DNA of 64,000 nt from Lepisosteus oculatus (GCF_040954835.1 NC_090711.1:9865501-9929500); one strand, 5' to 3'. Shown: positions 40,301-47,833, counted from the stretch's first letter. Notes: generated by a model not told the origin, from the sequence alone. A program made the numbers and translations.

Positions 40301-43300
40301 TTTTTCGAGGAACCCCCCTGAGATTTTTAATGATCATAGAGAGTCAGGACTGGTTTGACATCTGATTTTTACTATATAGATTTCCCATTCTATACTGGGG
40401 CATTAGGACTGGTCCCACTAACACCTCTGCCAGCAGCAACCTTAGTGTTCCCATGAGGTCACCCAGCCAGATTCTGGCCAGGCTCACACCCGTTGAGCTT
40501 CAGTGGGTTCCCAGATGTGAGTTGAAGGGTGATATAGCTGTTAAATACGTAAATATAATGCACCATAAAGAATGATCTAAAGAATGAGGGTACCTGGACT
40601 TCCTTTACATATTTGGAATGGGAATGAGCTGTTTTGCTGTTGAAAAGTTAGAGATTTCAATGGAGCAGACAAAGACGTCTTGATGTACACAGCTATTGTT
40701 GGCTGTTAACTGCGTTCCTGCAGTTCCCTTCCACAGAGGAATAATTTCAGGAATTAGTATTTCATCCTAACAGTATATTGTGTTGCAGTACTCAGTATGT
40801 GTGCTTTTACTGGAAAACATCTGGACTAAAGAGGCAGAACAATTTCACTGTTGAGTGGTATGTGAGTTTGTTTACTCCTGTAAGATTTCTAAGTTTCTCA
40901 ACCTTATTATAGGTCATCAGATGAGAAACAATATTGGAGCGTTGGTATTTAACATTGATATTGAGAAATGAATATCATTGCTTAATAGCCATCTCTGTGG
41001 AGATCAGTGTGGGAAAATAGGAGCACCACGGGGTGCTGGGTTCAGCACTCCCTCCCGGTACAGCAGTGCTTGAGTAGCATGTTACTGTCCCTTGTGTCTC
41101 TGTGCCCAGATTGTCCTGGAGAACAGCAGCCGAGAGGACAAGCATGAGTGTCCCTTCGGCCGCTGTGCTATTGAGCTGACCAAGATGCTGTGCGAGATCC
41201 TGCAAGTCGGAGAACTGCGTGAGTACCACACTCTACCACCCGGAATGCTAACGATGCCCGCTCCCCATAGCACCCAATAGCCCGTGCCAGGATGGGCTTG
41301 TACCTCATACTAAACCCAGTGCTACACTCTGTACTAGTGCTTGCGTAGCTCTGACTGATGACACTACACTAGACTACACTGATTTTTTTTTATTCTAACC
41401 ATTATTTACAATGATATCGCCGCTAAAATTCAAGGGAGTTTGCAAATACCAAATACCAACAACACATATTTTTCTCAGTTGCTTCATATTCGGGTACCAC
41501 ACCAAGTGTTCTGATTCTTCTGAGATCTAGCAATATCGGGCTGCAGGGCAGCATGCCTCAGAGACTATTCATTCCTACTTGCAGTCTGAGACTGTTTGAC
41601 TGTTTTCTATACCCAAAAATCTGCTGGTCAGAGCCACAGAGTTCTGCCAATTCCCCCTACATGTCTATTGACAGCTCCAACTGATGCCCTTTACCGGGGA
41701 CAGTGAAATCTGACGCATTCCAAGCCACTCCAGGATTTTAACACAGATAGCCCTATTGTTGCAGTATGTAATTTAAGTGAAGGTTGTGTAATCAATCCAG
41801 CTGCACTGGAATGCGTCAGACATTCCAGTTAATGTGTATCCCCAGATCATCACTGAAACTGAATACTGACCACACTCATCGCTGCCGTGCTGCAGAGAAT
41901 ACCTCCATCCAGGTCTGAGCTCTGGGTGTTTCAGGAGCAAGGGTCCCACCTGCAGCAGCAGCTCACAACATTGCCAGGATCTCACTGGCCCCCTGGCACT
42001 GCCTCCTTGTATGAAGGAAGGGCTAGAATGACGCGGTCAACTGTCTCTGTTTTCAGCCAATGAGGGCTGCAATGACTACCACCCCATGTTCTTCACCCAC
42101 GACCGCGCCTGGGAGGAGTTCTTCTGTGTCTGCATCCAGCTGTTCAATAAGACCTGGAAAGAGATGAGGGCCACATCAGAGGACTTCAATAAGGTCAGCT
42201 CCCAGTGCCTGTGCTGGAGCTGTGAGGAGCCAGCGTTGTGTGTGTGTTACTGTTAAAAGTGGAGAGAAAGCAAAGTACAGTGGCATAATATGTTATCAGT
42301 TCCTTTCTGTACAGCACTGCGACATTCTTAGTGGAGTGTTGTGTAGTAGCACATTATGAGGCTGGTACATTGGACTGAAAGCTGTTACATACACTGTAAC
42401 AGTTGTAAACACGGTAATACTAATTAAGACGGAAAGTCTACATCTTTTAAGTGCTAAAATATTCAGAATGCCCGACAAGTGCATACAGCACGAACAAGGT
42501 GTGAAATCTGAGAAAGATGTAGGCCTGTCCCATCCCATTTTTCTTGCAGGATTGCCTTGAGTTGATGTTGTGAAGAGGGTGATGGTGTGTGGGATTGAAC
42601 TGTACTTTCCACTGGGTCTACCAGTTTTCAGTGGATTGGGATCTAGGAATTGTCCTTGCCAGGACTGGAAATGTGAGGCTGTCTCATGTTCTTTAGCCAA
42701 GCACACAGTCTACTGCTGAAAGAGCCTTCTCATCTGAGTGGAGGGGAGGCGGAGAGTCCTAGCGTTCTGGCCAGTGTGGGTATATGTATGTACTGCATTG
42801 GCAAAGGAGAGTATCATAGCACTTCATTTGAATGGTTTTTCACTAGTTCATTCAGTTTAACTAAATATTTTTTAGATTAATGAACAAATGTTAATATTTG
42901 CTTGTTAATGTCATGGTTTCGGATTTTATCAGGCTTTCGTTCATCCAAGCAGGCCGTCATGAAACTGTCAGGGGGGGCCTGCCCGTCCTGATCCCGTGCT
43001 GTTCGTGTTGCCCAGGTCATGCAGGTGGTCCGGGAGCAGATCACCCGGGCCCTGGCCATGAAGCCCACCTCCCTGGACCAGCTGAAGAGCAAGCTCCGGG
43101 GGCTGAGCTACTCCGAGATCCTGCGGCTGCGCCAGTCCGAGAGGATGAGCCAGGACGACTTCCAGTCCCCCCCCATCATGTGAGCTTCCCCTGCCTGAGC
43201 CAGAGTCTGCTGGGGGGAACCCAGCTCTTATTTTCACGTTTCCCTTCGGACATGGTTCTCCGTTCACACCATGGAACGAAGCTCTCAGTCTCAGTCGTAT

Positions 43301-46284
43301 TCTGATAGTTCAGATCCCATAACCGAGCATTTTATGAAGGATAATGTCTTTGCTGCTGGAGTCCTTTCGTCAGTACTGATGGAGATGTGACTCCAGTGGT
43401 TTGCAAGACTTAAAACATTGTTTTTTTTTCTCAGATGATATCAGGTCTCTTCTTAAGAAGAGAATATTTAATGTAATATGCGAGATATAAGATCAAACCA
43501 TAAAACCAATGATAATGTGAAGTTATTTTTCTCAGATTGGCCACAAACCAGAGAAACAGAGCACATTAAAATTTTATTCTTCAAACGAGGTAGAAGGGTC
43601 ACATTTTAAAAGTTCAGTTTTAGGTTATACAGTAGTATACAGTACAGAATTTTCAAACTAAAAATATTTTATGGAACGTTTAAGTTTAGCTTCCAAATAA
43701 AATTAAAGGGGTGAAGGACGCTGGTGTTTAGCTTGTGTCTAAGGGCTGGCAGGTAATTAGAATGCTTGAAAGTGCTGTGCCTTTGTTTCCATCTCTGTAC
43801 AGCTGTGCACCAGTGACTCCCTGTGAGCTCAGTGACTTTGTCTATTGCAGTAACTGGATATAGTGTCTTTCTGTCCACTTTCCAGTGAGCTGCGGGAGCG
43901 AATCCAACCAGAAATCCTGGAACTGATAAAGCAGCAACGTCTGAACAGGCTGTGTGAGGGGAGCTGCTTCCGCAAGATTGGCAACCGCCGGAGACAAGGT
44001 GCATCCTGATCACTGCGCTGGCGGCGTACATATGGTGTTGGTACAGGGCACTGACCACGCTCATACACACACAGTACTGACCATGCTCATATACACACAG
44101 CGCTGACCATGCTCATACACACAGCGCTGACCATGCTCATACACACAGCGCTGACCATGCTCATACACACAGCACTGACCATGCTCATACACACAGCGCT
44201 GACCATGCTCATACACACAGCACTGACCATGCTCATACACACAGCACTGACCATGCTCATACACACAGCGCTGACCACGCTCGTACACACAGCACTGACC
44301 ACGCTCATACACACAGCACTGACCATGCTCATACACACAGCGCTGACCATGCTCATACACACAGCGCTGACCATGCTCATACACACAGCACTGACCATGC
44401 TCATACACACAGCGCTGACCATGCTCGTACACACAGCACTGACCATGCTCATACACACAGCGCTGACCATGCTCATACACACAGCACTGACCATGCTCAT
44501 ACACACACAGCACTGACCATGCTCATACACACAGCGCTGACCACGCTCATACACACACAGCACTGACCATGCTCATACACACAGCGCTGACCATGCTCAT
44601 ACACACAGCACTGACCATGCTCATACACACACAGCACTGACCACCTGTCTTCCTCTCCAGAGAAGTTCTGGTTCTGCCGTCTGTCTCTGAATCACAAAGT
44701 TCTGCACTACGGAGACTTGGAGGAGCCACCCCAGGGGGAGGTGCCCTTCGAATTGCTCACTGACAAGAGTAAGTTCCCTAACAGAAAGGAGGGAGGTTTT
44801 GTTAAAGGAGAGGGGGGTGTGTAAATAATGAGCTTATTTCCAGCTGGGATGAATGGGGGAGCAGATGGGTGATTATAGGGGAGTAGAGACTAGCGTCTGG
44901 ATCTGTAGATACTGGGGAAGGAAAGCAAGGCTAGCCTTTCTAGCATCTCTCAGTCTGGCTGAATCTCCCCCTTGTGTGTCTCTTTCTCTCTCTCATCCTT
45001 CCTCTCATTCTCTCTCTCTCTTAGTTCCGGTAGCTGACATCAAGTCAGTGGTGACAGGAAAGGACTGTCCTCACATGAAGGAGAAGAGCACCCTGAAACA
45101 GAACAAGGTGCCACCCTCACGCTGGACACAGCGGGGACACTTAAGAGGAGGAAAGGGGGATCTGGGTTCATTTGCCTTGCTCAGTAAATCACTGAGATCA
45201 TCTTGGAGGGTTATACAGGGTGTCTGGAAAATGTTTATATCCCCTCCTGGAGGGCCGCAGTTTGTCCAGGGTTTTACTCCCAGCCCAAGCTCTTCCGACC
45301 AGCTGTGTTTATCAGTTCTTCAAATTCTCTTAAACCCTGTGATTTGAAAGAAATCCTTTCAGGGTTAAGTAACTATGAAACATGAGGGCTGTTGCATTTG
45401 TAGGAATTGAGTGATAAAGCTATTAAATGGAGAATTTACTGGCACAAAAGCTGCATGTTTCTCTTTGACCCTGTGTGTGCACATTAAAAGATTGTGGAAG
45501 CTTTTTATCTTCAGGAAGTCAGTTCAGAATAATATCTTATGCTCCACATGTGAAGATTGTAATCAGAGAGTCAACAACAGTTACGAGTAGGTGCAGTTTA
45601 ACAATATGTGGTATACGCTAATCAGGCACCTTAAGTCATATATCTGATCGGTGTATTCTGACTGTTTTTTTACATTGTAAAATGGATCAGTTCTGTGCTT
45701 CCCTACCATGCAATATATTTTTTATACAATATGTGTGTGTAAATACATGTATGTGTATGTATGTACTGTATTCATGCATGTCTTGTATAAAGAGATGAAA
45801 AGGACTGCTTGCAGCCACTGGGCAGTGTGGTTGCCTGTTCTAACACACATGTGATTTGTGTAGGAAGTTGTGGAGCTTGCCTTCTCCATCCTGTACGATC
45901 CTGACGAGGCTCTGAACTTCATCGCACCCAATAAGTATGAGGTAAGACCCTGACGCACCTCCTCTGCGCCCTTACATGGGTTCAACACAAATCCAAACTC
46001 ATGTTCCTGACTCGTGGATCATTACAGATTTTTGAATCTGAAAGGAGGGTGTTGTCTCCCTGTGTGTGTGCGTGTGTCATCAGTATTGTATCTGGACCGA
46101 CGGGCTGTGCGCTCTCCTCGGCCGGGAGATGAGCAGCGATCTGACCCGCAGCGACCTTGACACCCTCATCAGCATGGAGATGAAGCTCCGCCTCCTCGAC
46201 CTGGAGAACATCACCATCCCCGAGGCCCCGCCCCCCGTGCCCAAGGAGCCCAGCACCTACAACTTCACCTATCACTACGGCTGA
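2591..46284 (+). CDS. elmo2: ELMO2, engulfment and cell motility protein 2 (20 coding exons)
   Basis: Cytoplasmic scaffold that binds DOCK-family exchange factors, relieves their autoinhibition and so promotes Rac activation in engulfment, migration and cytoskeletal control (family knowledge). I joined 20 exons: 2591-2668, 5966-6006, 10943-11015, 13453-13503, 14098-14267, 15546-15645, 28238-28389, 30144-30222, 38074-38124, 38970-39092, 39464-39586, 39785-39889, 41110-41218, 42057-42193, 43016-43179, 43886-43998, 44661-44768, 45025-45107, 45864-45941, 46084-46284. All have AG/GT borders and phases fit, giving 712 residues; mammalian ELMO2 is about 720. Order: N-terminal Ras-binding-like domain (about 1-80), armadillo-type repeats (about 82-300), ELMO domain (about 300-480), PH domain (about 557-680) and a C-terminal PPPVPKEP proline motif. 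ELMO2 is preferred over ELMO1 because of [22 protein letters not shown] and the C-terminal YHYG. The start has G at -3. 5' noncoding exons were not located. Confidence 0.97.
2783..3060 (-). repeat. 5S-headed SINE family, truncated copy
   Basis: Starts with (TAA)n and an ACACTTATA..GC tail, then an AAGCGCTTTATAGGTAATGG block and a CCACCACC block, then GATGATGTGACGGCAGCC. The same order appears at 40045-40541, whose far end carries the 5S-like head. This copy lacks the head, so it is 5'-truncated and lies on the minus strand. Confidence 0.65.
4281..4316. repeat. (CA)n microsatellite
   Basis: About 18 uninterrupted CA units. The decoy reading frames around it (runs of His-Thr or Val-Cys) are repeat artefacts. 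Confidence 0.95.
4700..5045. repeat. Dispersed repeat family E, copy 1
   Basis: Contains the string CTTGAAAGAAG..CAGGGTAT, ACATGGCTGGGTAGTTTATTCCAGACACCCACAA, then GAAGACTGAAA..TTCAGTCTGTC. Similar text occurs at 33005-33560 in the same orientation and at 57990-58180 in reverse. I recognise it as a common fish or non-teleost repeat but cannot name the class. Confidence 0.6.
5966..6006 (+). CDS. elmo2: ELMO2 exon 2
   Basis: A 41-nt exon between TTTGCAG and GTAAGG. It encodes [14 protein letters not shown], codons 27-39 plus two bases of 40, in the N-terminal ubiquitin-like/Ras-binding region. It is too short to stand out as an ORF and was placed by protein similarity and phase. Confidence 0.93.
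6007..10942 (+). other. elmo2: ELMO2 intron 2
   Basis: Holds SINE family A (6386-6636), a probable SINE/LINE tail at about 7262-7390 (an AAAGCATTTTGA..ATGTAAATGCA string) and a pyrimidine-rich stretch at 7895-8220. The rest, 8220-10942, is AT-rich with nothing recognised. Confidence 0.65.
6386..6636 (-). repeat. tRNA-derived SINE (family A), reverse copy
   Basis: This is the reverse complement of the element at 62192-62469. Shared parts are a GATAAGA..CTTTATTAGCCAT tail, CTTGGGGTCAGAGCGCAGGGTCAGCC, GCAGGATTTGAACTGGCAACC (B box region) and a CTTAGCCACAG A-box region. It sits in ELMO2 intron 2. Confidence 0.8.
10943..11015 (+). CDS. elmo2: ELMO2 exon 3
   Basis: A 73-nt exon between TCTGTAG and GTGAGT. 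It encodes [20 protein letters not shown] then ITEQ, ending at residue 64. The phase-2 join with exon 2 completes a glycine codon. Confidence 0.95.
11016..13452 (+). other. elmo2: ELMO2 intron 3
   Basis: Mixed sequence with a moderately GC-rich middle (11590-12770). No exon, RNA gene or named repeat could be supported. Confidence 0.5.
13453..13503 (+). CDS. elmo2: ELMO2 exon 4
   Basis: A 51-nt phase 0-0 exon between TTTCAG and GTGAGT, encoding [17 protein letters not shown] (residues 65-81), a signature block at the end of the ELMO N-terminal domain. Confidence 0.95.
14098..14267 (+). CDS. elmo2: ELMO2 exon 5
   Basis: A 170-nt exon encoding residues 82-137 plus two bases, from [12 protein letters not shown] to VESGT. 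It opens the armadillo-like region. GC content is strikingly high at third codon positions. The donor GTGAGT at 14268 is also the first unit of a 1-kb minisatellite. The frame hits TGA at once if the exon runs on, which supports this boundary. Confidence 0.95.
14268..15270 (+). repeat. Minisatellite of about 30-nt units abutting the ELMO2 exon 5 donor
   Basis: Tandem units of the form GTGAGTCACACCCACACGAG plus CACACACGCA, with length variation. The first GTGAGT is the genuine splice donor of exon 5, and about 24 exact GTGAGT hexamers recur through the array. The open frames across it are artefacts of the repeat. Confidence 0.95.
15331..15440 (-). repeat. Dispersed repeat family F, reverse copy
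   Basis: Contains CAGCATGCATAGGCTG, GGAACAAGTAAAGGTTTATT, CCATGC and AACATTTTGGCTGTTGAGCC. This is the reverse complement of the block at 53836-53938 (an AAACGTTGT..CATGGAATAAACC..CCTATGCATGCTGACGCAGC pattern). Confidence 0.7.
15546..15645 (+). CDS. elmo2: ELMO2 exon 6
   Basis: A 100-nt exon after TTTCTGTAG, encoding [19 protein letters not shown] and onward to SFIKQ (to residue 171). Its first base joins CA of exon 5 to make His138. Here the protein is about four residues shorter than human ELMO2 as I remember it, so a microexon in the intervening repeat array cannot be excluded. Confidence 0.94.
17660..18600 (+). mobile_element. 5'-truncated L2-like LINE, reverse transcriptase C-terminus
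   Basis: An open frame (17666-18367, 233 codons) matches the tail of L2/CR1-type LINE ORF2. Visible blocks are [90 protein letters not shown] and [11 protein letters not shown] short 3' UTR ends in AAGCGCTTTGAGAAG..GCGCTATATAAAATAAAG and (TTA)n. The catalytic RT core is missing, so it cannot move by itself. The intact frame suggests a fairly recent insertion. Confidence 0.92.
24343..24690 (+). repeat. tRNA-type SINE (family C), diverged copy
   Basis: Shares blocks with 49273-49556: a GCACCATCGCGGCACAATG-like head, GTCCAAAGATATGCTGG, TTGGCTTCTGGGAAAATTGA, GTGTGCGCTGTGATGGACTC, then GGATAGGCTCCAGCTCCCC and an (A/G)AAAACTGGGTGGATGG tail. Confidence 0.75.
27500..27765 (-). repeat. tRNA-headed SINE (family D), reverse copy
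   Basis: On the minus strand the head reads GGCTTGTAAAGGTGCCCATC, then a B box-like GCGTTCGAGCC. The same head, diverged, lies at 35470-35575. The body (CACCACGAAGGAGAAACTCC) is uncharacterised to me. Confidence 0.5.
28238..28389 (+). CDS. elmo2: ELMO2 exon 7
   Basis: A 152-nt exon after TCCTCAG, encoding [18 protein letters not shown] through LIAHLQ (residues 172-221) plus GT of the next valine. The donor is GTGAGT at 28390. The [19 protein letters not shown] block is ELMO2-like. It sits after a 12.6-kb intron. Confidence 0.96.
28390..30143 (+). other. elmo2: ELMO2 intron 7
   Basis: AT-rich sequence with an open frame at 28941-29342 that resembles nothing I know. No named repeat or RNA gene seen. 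Confidence 0.5.
30144..30222 (+). CDS. elmo2: ELMO2 exon 8
   Basis: A 79-nt exon between CTGCAG and GTCAGT, encoding [19 protein letters not shown] then APEDRRQ, to residue 248. It ends in phase 0, so a downstream cassette whose length is a multiple of three could be inserted. Confidence 0.96.
31649..31684 (+). CDS. elmo2: Candidate alternative cassette exon of ELMO2 (12 codons)
   Basis: A 36-nt segment preceded by CCACCCAG and followed by a consensus donor GTGAGT. It translates without stops as [12 protein letters not shown]. Both flanking ELMO2 exons meet in phase 0 (after Gln248, before Glu249), so inclusion would add 12 residues and give 724. It would add a polar stretch between two armadillo-type repeats. 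The upstream tract is only moderately pyrimidine-rich, which fits regulated use. No transcript evidence is available here, and I do not recall this segment in the main mammalian form. Confidence 0.6.
31685..32395 (+). repeat. Minisatellite of about 33-40-nt units after the cassette exon donor
   Basis: Tandem units of CACACTGTCAGTGCTACACT then GTTAATACACACTCTT, at least 17 in number, with later units reading CTGATCACACTGGCAGTG. It begins within a few bases of GTGAGT at 31685. The 132-codon open frame inside is a repeat artefact. Confidence 0.95.
33005..33560. repeat. Dispersed repeat family E, copy 2
   Basis: Starts GGCCATTTGGCCCATCAAAG and contains CTTGAAAGAAGTCAGAGTAT, TTCATGGCTGGGCACAG and TTGTTCAAGACTAAAATAG. 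This is the same order as the copy at 4700-5045 but longer, and well diverged. Confidence 0.6.
33985..34095 (-). repeat. 5S-headed SINE family, short tail fragment
   Basis: Has the TAATAATTGCTTACACTTAT tail, AGTGCTTTTCTGGACACTCC and CCACCACCAG, matching the start of the copies at 2783 and 40045. The rest is missing. Confidence 0.6.
35420..35580 (-). repeat. tRNA-headed SINE (family D), reverse copy
   Basis: Minus-strand head GTCTCAGCCAGTAAAGGCAC (A box-like), then GTGGGTTCAAGCC (B box-like). It aligns with 27675-27760. It is not a tRNA gene, since no cloverleaf acceptor stem closes. Confidence 0.5.
35715..35734 (+). promoter_or_regulatory. Three AGGTCA half-sites with 1-nt spacing (DR1 x2)
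   Basis: AGGTCA at 35715, 35722 and 35729, each separated by a single G. Direct repeats with 1-nt spacing are bound by RXR, PPAR/RXR and HNF4 receptors (established). Function in this intron is inference. Confidence 0.35.
37983..38002 (+). promoter_or_regulatory. ZNF143/THAP11-like motif
   Basis: ACTACATTTCCCAGTCTGCA resembles the consensus ACTACAATTCCCAGCATGC recognised by ZNF143 with THAP11. It lies 72 nt upstream of ELMO2 exon 9, an unusual intronic place for a promoter motif. Confidence 0.35.
38074..38124 (+). CDS. elmo2: ELMO2 exon 9
   Basis: A 51-nt phase 0-0 exon between TCTCCAG and GTGAGT, encoding [17 protein letters not shown] (residues 249-265). Confidence 0.95.
38125..38969 (+). 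other. elmo2: ELMO2 intron 9
   Basis: 845 nt of AT-rich sequence. Nothing recognised. Confidence 0.6.
38970..39092 (+). CDS. elmo2: ELMO2 exon 10
   Basis: A 123-nt phase 0-0 exon after CACTGCAG, encoding [20 protein letters not shown] through MTKMDPSDQ (residues 266-306). [10 protein letters not shown] is ELMO2-type, while ELMO1 has a different basic segment. The donor GTGTTT is a weak match to consensus. Confidence 0.95.
39464..39586 (+). CDS. elmo2: ELMO2 exon 11
   Basis: A 123-nt phase 0-0 exon after CCCCAG, encoding [20 protein letters not shown] through YKMLGFT (residues 307-347), at the start of the central ELMO domain. Confidence 0.96.
39785..39889 (+). CDS. elmo2: ELMO2 exon 12
   Basis: A 105-nt phase 0-0 exon after TCCACAG, encoding [20 protein letters not shown] through HQDTYIR (residues 348-382). 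[14 protein letters not shown] is a hallmark of the ELMO domain. Confidence 0.97.
39890..41109 (+). other. elmo2: ELMO2 intron 12
   Basis: The first half is the near-complete 5S-headed SINE (40045-40541). The rest is AT-rich with nothing recognised. Confidence 0.6.
40045..40541 (-). repeat. SINE with 5S rRNA-derived head, near full length
   Basis: On the minus strand the element runs from a 5S-like head (40541 down to 40446) to a tail at 40045. The plus strand at 40446-40541 aligns with the reverse complement of 5S rRNA: TTCCCATGAGGTCACCCAGC, GGCCAGGCTCACACC, TTGAGCTTC, AAGGGTGATATAGCTGT. The body has GGCAGCCATAGTGCACCCG, TGAAGCCAGTTCGTAGACGA and TTTTTAATGATCATAGAGAG. Truncated relatives lie at 2783 and 33985. 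SINE3-type elements with 5S heads are known in fish. Confidence 0.75.
41110..41218 (+). CDS. elmo2: ELMO2 exon 13
   Basis: A 109-nt exon after TGCCCAG, encoding [20 protein letters not shown] through ILQVGEL (residues 383-418) plus one base. The donor is GTGAGT. Confidence 0.96.
41219..42056 (+). other. elmo2: ELMO2 intron 13
   Basis: 838 nt. No exon or repeat recognised. A short GC-richer part is at 41880-42000. Confidence 0.55.
42057..42193 (+). CDS. elmo2: ELMO2 exon 14
   Basis: A 137-nt exon after GTTTTCAG. It completes a proline codon, then encodes [20 protein letters not shown] through RATSEDFNK, to residue 464. HPMFFTHDR is conserved across ELMO proteins. Confidence 0.97.
42194..43015 (+). 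other. elmo2: ELMO2 intron 14
   Basis: 822 nt with a decoy minus-strand frame. Nothing recognised. Confidence 0.55.
43016..43179 (+). CDS. elmo2: ELMO2 exon 15
   Basis: A 164-nt exon after TTGCCCAG, encoding [20 protein letters not shown] through DDFQSPPI (residues 465-518) plus AT of Ile519. High GC3 makes a decoy ORF on the opposite strand. Confidence 0.96.
43180..43885 (+). other. elmo2: ELMO2 intron 15
   Basis: 706 nt, AT-rich. Nothing recognised. Confidence 0.55.
43886..43998 (+). CDS. elmo2: ELMO2 exon 16
   Basis: A 113-nt exon after TTTCCAG, encoding [20 protein letters not shown] through GNRRRQ plus G, the helical linker before the PH domain that helps contact DOCK proteins. The donor GTGCAT is weak. 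The following 662-nt intron is almost wholly a minisatellite. Confidence 0.96.
44033..44642 (+). repeat. 24-nt minisatellite filling ELMO2 intron 16
   Basis: About 24 units of AGC(A/G)CTGACCATGCTCATAC plus ACAC, highly uniform, some 2 nt longer. The unit length is divisible by three and has no stop in several frames, so it makes open frames of 135-158 codons on both strands that are not genes. It takes up nearly all of the 662-nt intron, leaving about 34 nt after the donor and 18 nt before exon 17. Confidence 0.97.
44661..44768 (+). CDS. elmo2: ELMO2 exon 17, start of PH domain
   Basis: A 108-nt exon after CTCTCCAG, encoding [20 protein letters not shown] through LLTDK with split codons at both ends. 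FW(F/Y)[12 protein letters not shown] is the first strand pair of the ELMO PH domain. Confidence 0.97.
45025..45107 (+). CDS. elmo2: ELMO2 exon 18
   Basis: An 83-nt exon after a (TC)n tract and TTAG, encoding [20 protein letters not shown] then STLKQNK, part of the PH domain, to residue 620. The donor is GTGCCA. Confidence 0.96.
45108..45863 (+). other. elmo2: ELMO2 intron 18
   Basis: 756 nt, with a TGTA-rich stretch at 45725-45770. Nothing recognised otherwise. Confidence 0.55.
45864..45941 (+). CDS. elmo2: ELMO2 exon 19
   Basis: A 78-nt phase 0-0 exon after TGTGTAG, encoding [20 protein letters not shown] then APNKYE (residues 621-646), the distal PH domain. Confidence 0.96.
46084..46284 (+). 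CDS. elmo2: ELMO2 terminal coding exon
   Basis: After TCATCAG this exon encodes [20 protein letters not shown] through the PH domain C-terminal helix, then [16 protein letters not shown] and a final YHYG before TGA at 46282-46284. The PPPVP motif is the SH3 ligand by which ELMO proteins help bind DOCK proteins (family knowledge). Confidence 0.97.
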   Translation, partial: YCIWTDGLCALLGREMSSDLTRSDLDTLISMEMKLRLLDLENITIPEAPPPVPKEPSTYNFTYHYG

Positions 46285-46488
46285 GGGGGGGGGGACCAAG
46301 CAGTTCTAGAGGGTGGGGGAGGGAGGCAGATGGAAGGGAACATGTAGAGGAAGCTTTATGGATCTGGGAGGGGTAATGGGCAACAGGGAAGATGGGGACA
46401 GGTGAGGGATGGTGGGGTCGGGAGGGATGAGGGAGAGGGAGACCAATAGACAAAGGGAGAGGGAGGAAGGAAGAACTGGTGAGGAAAG

Positions 46489-46494
46489 AATAAA
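46489..46494 (+). promoter_or_regulatory. elmo2: Proximal polyadenylation signal, ELMO2
   Basis: AATAAA 205 nt after the stop codon, at the end of the purine-rich segment. It would give a short 3' UTR. Confidence 0.4.
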
Positions 46495-47827
46495 GGCAGC
46501 TTTTAATGACAATATAACAATACACCCAGCACTGCTACTTTAAGAGGGGCTGTAAATCATATTGATGTGTCCTTCAACACTAAAGAAATTCTCAGCTGAC
46601 CACATCAGAACTTGGCTTTACTTGTCAGGGAGGGTGGTTTGGCAAAATAGCTTTTATGCCTTTTTTGATGGCACAGGAAAGGATGTAACCCGTTTGAAGA
46701 GATGTTGCAATCCGGTTGATAATCATCTAACCTAGCTGTTTTGCAAGGCCTCATTACTGGAACATGTTGTCTGATTTCAGTTCATCCAAAACAGCAGGCC
46801 TTCTGGGAACCAACCAGCCCCTCCTCTGAACAGAGCTTAATTCCACACTGAAAAGTAGAGAGAATGTAGAACACAGCAGTGTTTCAACTGTGGAAATGTG
46901 TGTGAGTTTTCTGTTTTTCAGAGTGCAATTTCCTGTTCACAGAAGAAACTGTTTTCAGCTTGCACACTCTCTGTGAACTGTGCTATACTGTTCCAAATTT
47001 TTGTTAAAGAAAACACAATCTTGAAGAAAAGTCAGAAATCCAATGCTCAATCTTAAACATCCTACTTAAGCAAATTTAGAGTCATGATGAACTGATGTTT
47101 AAGAAGAAGCGGTGTGCTAGGGCTGTCTGCATAGTTTGACCAGTCTCTCTTCTCCCTCTCTCAGTTTCAGTATCACTATTGTTATTTGTAATTGAGAACA
47201 GAGTCTATTTTTGTAACTGAATATGTCAAGTTGTTCTGAGCTCTTAAAGGGGCATCTGGCAGGAAAACCTTTAACTAATACTAGCAATTCAAAAATCTCC
47301 CCAGTATGACAGCTGGTTTGGGAGATCTATGTTCAGTTTGGTTCTTTTCTTGCACATGGAAGAAGCACCAAACTGCTCATGTCACTCAGTAAATTTCCAT
47401 GGAGATTACTGGGAATGGGAATTCTGTATACCTTTGCTCACATGTATAGGAATAGCTCCTCCAAATCCATTCTCTAATTCCATGATGTATCTTCAAAGTG
47501 GGATAGCTGATACACAAGTGCAAATCGAAGTGAACTTCTTCTCGGGGAGTTGTGAAGAATCAGAAGGGTGCTGTATCCCTTCCCCTGAGAAGCCTGTACC
47601 ATCTAACTGCATGATGCAGCGTACTGCCTGCTTCACAGCAAGCAGCAGCTCTCGGCAGAGTTTTGCACACGACTTCATCTGAACTAGAAACGTGAAGAAA
47701 AAAAGTTTTCGTGTGGCTTTCCAACATACAGACATTGTTGATTCTGCTTTCCGTTTCAGAGACTGACCCAGACAAAACTATTAGAAGGGGCGTAGTTTGT
47801 ATAAATTAGTGTCTCAGATGTAACCCA

Positions 47828-47833
47828 AATAAA
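47828..47833 (+). promoter_or_regulatory. elmo2: Distal polyadenylation signal, ELMO2
   Basis: AATAAA about 1.5 kb after the stop codon and just before a SINE. It is a plausible end of the long 3' UTR. Confidence 0.4.

Noticed and set aside
44061..44563. Long open frames of 135-158 codons on both strands
   Set aside because: They are the 24-nt minisatellite read in frames without stops. The peptide repeats every eight residues and the region is an ELMO2 intron.
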